From positions 95,611 to 159,610 of the forward strand of contig NZ_BOOA01000010.1 in NCBI RefSeq assembly GCF_016862995.1: a DNA stretch of 64,000 bases. Reading direction: 5' to 3'. The notes below the pieces were generated by a model. The model saw only the letters and a list, made by a program, of their open reading frames with translations. It did not search any database and had not been told where the DNA came from. The position numbers and the translations under genes were made by a program. The stretch is from Acrocarpospora phusangensis. GTDB lineage: Bacteria; Actinomycetota; Actinomycetes; Streptosporangiales; Streptosporangiaceae. The number at the start of each line of letters is the position of its first letter. Positions within the stretch are counted from its first letter, which is position 1. Positions 61,588-64,000 of this stretch are shown piece by piece.

Positions 61588-62324
61588 GGGTCCTCCTTGA
61601 GCCGTTCGAAGGCGTACTGGGTGCGCGGCACCGCGCGGACGCCGAACACGCGTGTGATCACCTCGGGGGTGAGGGCGTCGGCGACGATGCGGCCGCCGTC
61701 CATGACGTAGATCCGGTCGCAGAACTCGGTGGCCTGGTTGAGATCGTGCAGCGCCGCCAGCGCGGTGATGCCCAGCTCGCGGACCAGGTGCAGCACGTCG
61801 AGCTGGTGGCGGATGTCCAGGTGGGTGGTGGGCTCGTCGAGCAGCAGCAGGCGGCTGCCCTGCACCAGGGCGCGGGCGATCAGTACCCGCTGCTTCTCCC
61901 CGCCGGACAGGGTCGCGTACGACCGTCGCGCGGCGTGGCCCAGATCGACGCGTTCGAGGGATTCGGCGCAGCGGTGCAGGTCCTCGGCGGTGGTGCGGGA
62001 CAGCGGGCGTTTGTGCGGGGTGCGGCCCATCAGGACGACGTCCTCGACGGTGAAGTCGAGTTCGGCGGGGTTCTCCTGGGCGACGACCGCGATCCGCCGG
62101 GCCGATTCGCGGGGCGGAAGCCGTACCAGGTCGTCGCCGCCGACGGTGATCAGCCCGGCGGCGGGGCGGAGGGCGCGGTAGGCGGCGCGGATCAGGGTGG
62201 ACTTGCCGGAGCCGTTGGGGCCGACCAGGCCGGTCAGCTCGCCGGGCTCCACGACCAGGTCGGCCCCGCGCACGATCGAGCGGCCGTCGAGGGTGACGGC
62301 GAGGCCGTCCAGGACGAGTCTCAT
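61584..62324 (-). CDS. iron-siderophore ABC transporter ATP-binding protein (FecE/FepC-like)
   Basis: A protein of 246 residues from the ATG at 62324, which overlaps the permease stop. ATPase motifs: Walker A GPNGSGKST, Q-loop VVAQENPAELDF, signature LSGGEKQR, Walker B LLLLDEPTTHLD, H-loop AALHDLNQA. The YRALRPAAGLITVGGDDL and DLHRCAESLERVDL pattern is of the iron-chelate uptake ATPase class. It energises the FecCD permease upstream. Confidence 0.94.
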   Translation of the reverse strand: MRLVLDGLAVTLDGRSIVRGADLVVEPGELTGLVGPNGSGKSTLIRAAYRALRPAAGLITVGGDDLVRLPPRESARRIAVVAQENPAELDFTVEDVVLMGRTPHKRPLSRTTAEDLHRCAESLERVDLGHAARRSYATLSGGEKQRVLIARALVQGSRLLLLDEPTTHLDIRHQLDVLHLVRELGITALAALHDLNQATEFCDRIYVMDGGRIVADALTPEVITRVFGVRAVPRTQYAFERLKEDP

Positions 62325-63388
62325 GCGCGTCTCCGCAGCAGCCACAGGAAGAACGGCACGCCGAAGACGGCGGTCACGATGCTCAGCGCGAGTTCCTGGG
62401 GTGCGTTGACCGTGCGGGCCGCGATGTCCACCAGTTGCAGGAACGCCGCCCCGAGCAGCGCCGTGACGGGCAGCACCCGGCGGTGGTCGGCACCGGCCAG
62501 GAGCCGGGCCGCGTGCGGGACGATCAGGCCGACGAAGGCGATCGCCCCGCTGGTCGCCACCAGTACGCCGACCAGCAGCGAGGTCAGCACGAACAGCTGG
62601 AGCCGGAACCGGGCCACCGGCACCCCGAGCGAGGTCGCCGTGTCCTCACCGGCGGCCAGCGCGTTCAAAGGACGGTGCTGCGCCAGCAGGTACGCCACGC
62701 CGGCGACCAGCACGATCGCGGGAATGGGCAGCATGTCCCAGCGTGCCCCGCCGAGGCTGCCCAGCAGCCAGAAGAGCACCTGCTGGGCGGCCCGCCCGCT
62801 CTGGGCCTGCTGGAGCACGAAGCTGTAGACCGCCTGGAACAGGTACGCCAGGGCCACCCCCGCCAGCACCAGCCGCGCCGGAGTGAGCCGCCCCGACCGC
62901 TGCGCCAGCACGTACACCAGGACGAGCGCCACCAGCGCGCCCGCGAACGCCGCCGCCGACAGCGACAGTCCGCCGAGCGCCGACGTCCCCAGCACGAACA
63001 CGATCACCGCGCCCAGCGACGCTCCGGAGGAGACGCCGAGCAGAAAGGGGTCGGCGAGCGGGTTACGGACAAGGGCTTGGAGCACCGCGCCCACGACGGC
63101 CAGTCCCGCCCCCACCAGGAGAGCGAGCACGGCGCGTGGCAGCCGGTAGTCCCAGACGATCTGCTCCTGGACCGGCGTCCAGGTCCGCGTCACCAGCCCG
63201 GGGACGAGGTGGTCGGCGACGATGCCCCCGCACTGCGCCAATCCGACATGGACGGCACCGATGCTGACCGCCAGCCAGGTGGCCGCCACCACGGCGACCA
63301 CCAGCACGATCACGAGGATCGTGAACCGGCCACGAGCCGAGGGCCGGACCCCTGGCGCGCGGGTGACCTGGGAGGTTTCCAGGCTCAT
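62321..63388 (-). CDS. iron-siderophore ABC transporter permease (FecCD family)
   Basis: A 355-residue permease with about ten hydrophobic segments. Family motifs: WDYRLPRAVLALLVGAGLAVVGAVLQALVRNPLADPFLLGVSSGASLGAV near the N terminus, LVLAGVALAYLFQAVYSFV in the middle, and GAIAFVGLIVPHAARLLAGADHRRVLPVTALLGAAF near the C terminus. Only one FecCD gene is present, so it probably functions as a homodimer. ATG at 63388 overlaps the stop of the binding-protein gene. Confidence 0.95.
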   Translation of the reverse strand: MSLETSQVTRAPGVRPSARGRFTILVIVLVVAVVAATWLAVSIGAVHVGLAQCGGIVADHLVPGLVTRTWTPVQEQIVWDYRLPRAVLALLVGAGLAVVGAVLQALVRNPLADPFLLGVSSGASLGAVIVFVLGTSALGGLSLSAAAFAGALVALVLVYVLAQRSGRLTPARLVLAGVALAYLFQAVYSFVLQQAQSGRAAQQVLFWLLGSLGGARWDMLPIPAIVLVAGVAYLLAQHRPLNALAAGEDTATSLGVPVARFRLQLFVLTSLLVGVLVATSGAIAFVGLIVPHAARLLAGADHRRVLPVTALLGAAFLQLVDIAARTVNAPQELALSIVTAVFGVPFFLWLLRRRA

Positions 63389-64000
63389 CAGGCGAACGCG
63401 TCAGGATGCAGGAACCGGGCGATCTCGACGATGGCCAGGATGTTGCGGTACCCGGGATGCGCTGCCACCGCCGGGATCGGGATGACCTTCTCATCCCGCG
63501 CGGCCGGGCTGTTCTTGGCGATCGCCAGGACGTCGGCCGCCTTGGCGTCCGCGGTGGGCATCTTGTCCCCGGCGAAGACGACGTAGTCCAGCACGACGAG
63601 CGCCTCCGGCTGGGAGGCGGCGACCTTCTCGACGCTGACCTCGGTGTAGTCGGCCTGGACGTCGGCCAGCACGTTCGCGCCGCCCGCCAGCTCGATCATC
63701 TGGTTCATCAGCCCCGCGCCGCCGTAGGCGTTGACGGGTCCCTTGCCGCCGTCCACGGCCAGCACCTTGACCTCGGGCAGTGAACCGACCCGCTGCCGGA
63801 CGTCGGCGAGCCGGCCGCGCAGTTCGGTGATGAGCTGGTCGGCCCGGTCAGGCACGCCGAAGATCAGGCCGAGGTTGCGCAGGTCGGTGAAGGTGTCCTC
63901 GATGGTGAACTCCAGGACCTGCTCCGGGGTGCACCAGCCGCCCATGATGTAGACCGGCGTGCCCGCCGCCGTCAGCTCGTCGACGGTGGCGTACCCGCCG
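63388..64000 (-). CDS. iron-siderophore solute-binding protein (5' end outside window)
   Basis: The C-terminal ~204 residues of a type-III (BtuF/FecB-like) binding protein; the frame is open to the window edge. Seen: TPVYIMGGWCTPEQVLEFTI, EDTFTDLRNLGLIFGVPDRA, VKVLAVDGGKGPVNAYGGAG, LADVQADYTEVSVEKVAASQPEALVVLDYV, and the closing helix NILAIVEIARFLHPDAF. It is the first visible gene of the uptake operon and delivers ferric siderophore to the FecCD permease. Signal peptide and lipobox lie beyond the window. Confidence 0.92.
   Translation of the reverse strand, partial: GGYATVDELTAAGTPVYIMGGWCTPEQVLEFTIEDTFTDLRNLGLIFGVPDRADQLITELRGRLADVRQRVGSLPEVKVLAVDGGKGPVNAYGGAGLMNQMIELAGGANVLADVQADYTEVSVEKVAASQPEALVVLDYVVFAGDKMPTADAKAADVLAIAKNSPAARDEKVIPIPAVAAHPGYRNILAIVEIARFLHPDAFA

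Noticed and set aside
1..64000. CRISPR array, rRNA, tRNA, riboswitch
   Set aside because: No regularly spaced repeats with unique spacers, no conserved rRNA or tRNA stretches and no recognisable riboswitch core were seen on either strand.

Overview
The window is high-GC DNA with strong third-position GC bias, many GTG and a few TTG starts, lipobox-type binding proteins and MsiK-style sugar ABC importers that carry no ATPase gene of their own. Together these point to a filamentous actinomycete. A Streptosporangiaceae-like soil organism is my inference; no rRNA or tRNA gene is present to confirm it.

Layout. 1-3511: end of a MoxR-DUF58-VWA-VWA (Bat-like) operon. 3524-4197: a VOC protein and an ArsR regulator in one transcript. 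4244-13703: a signalling/conflict-type cluster. It holds a 1126-aa TPR-CHAT protease-like protein, divergent from a small Cys-rich protein, a membrane protein, a membrane-bound Ser/Thr kinase with a TRRD-repeat tail, a membrane/coiled-coil protein and an NrdG-like radical SAM protein. 13721-15392: two membrane-anchored or secreted proteins of unknown function. 15435-38386: a large plant cell-wall (pectin/arabinan) utilisation locus. It has a LacI repressor, two ABC sugar importers, GH42 beta-galactosidase, a YesL-like DUF624 protein, a 2-hydroxyacid dehydrogenase, a DUF2264 protein, a DeoR-HTH/LacI-sensor regulator, a heparinase II/III-like protein and four secreted GH43 proteins with AbfB/CBM42-type modules. 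The promoters share a 16-bp palindrome centred on CG, best copy ATGTTTACGTAAACAT, so one LacI regulator probably controls much of the locus.

38508-57850 is a mixed accessory region with clear signs of decay. It contains two integrase-transposase relics, an AraC fragment abutting an MFS fragment, a frameshifted oxidoreductase, a frameshifted MucR-type zinc-finger gene and a CGNR zinc-finger fragment. Intact single genes lie between them: XRE and LuxR regulators, aldo/keto reductase, MmcQ/YjbR protein, GNAT acetyltransferase behind a possible leader peptide, an infA paralogue, GH31 glycosidase and peptide deformylase. At 48427-51874 I find an IS-like element with 18-bp inverted ends (17 of 18 match) and ACTGA direct repeats at the flanks. 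It contains a frameshifted IS701-type transposase plus a three-gene cargo operon (ArsR, SRPBCC/AHSA1, DinB-like).

58107-64000 is a minus-strand iron-siderophore uptake operon. It encodes a binding protein (cut by the window edge), FecCD permease, FecE-like ATPase and two fused permease-ATPase half-transporters. Most junctions between its genes overlap by 4 bp.

The best candidate for an under-described system is the CHAT/kinase/radical-SAM cluster. The passenger-carrying IS and the shared-operator glycan regulon are the next most interesting signals.
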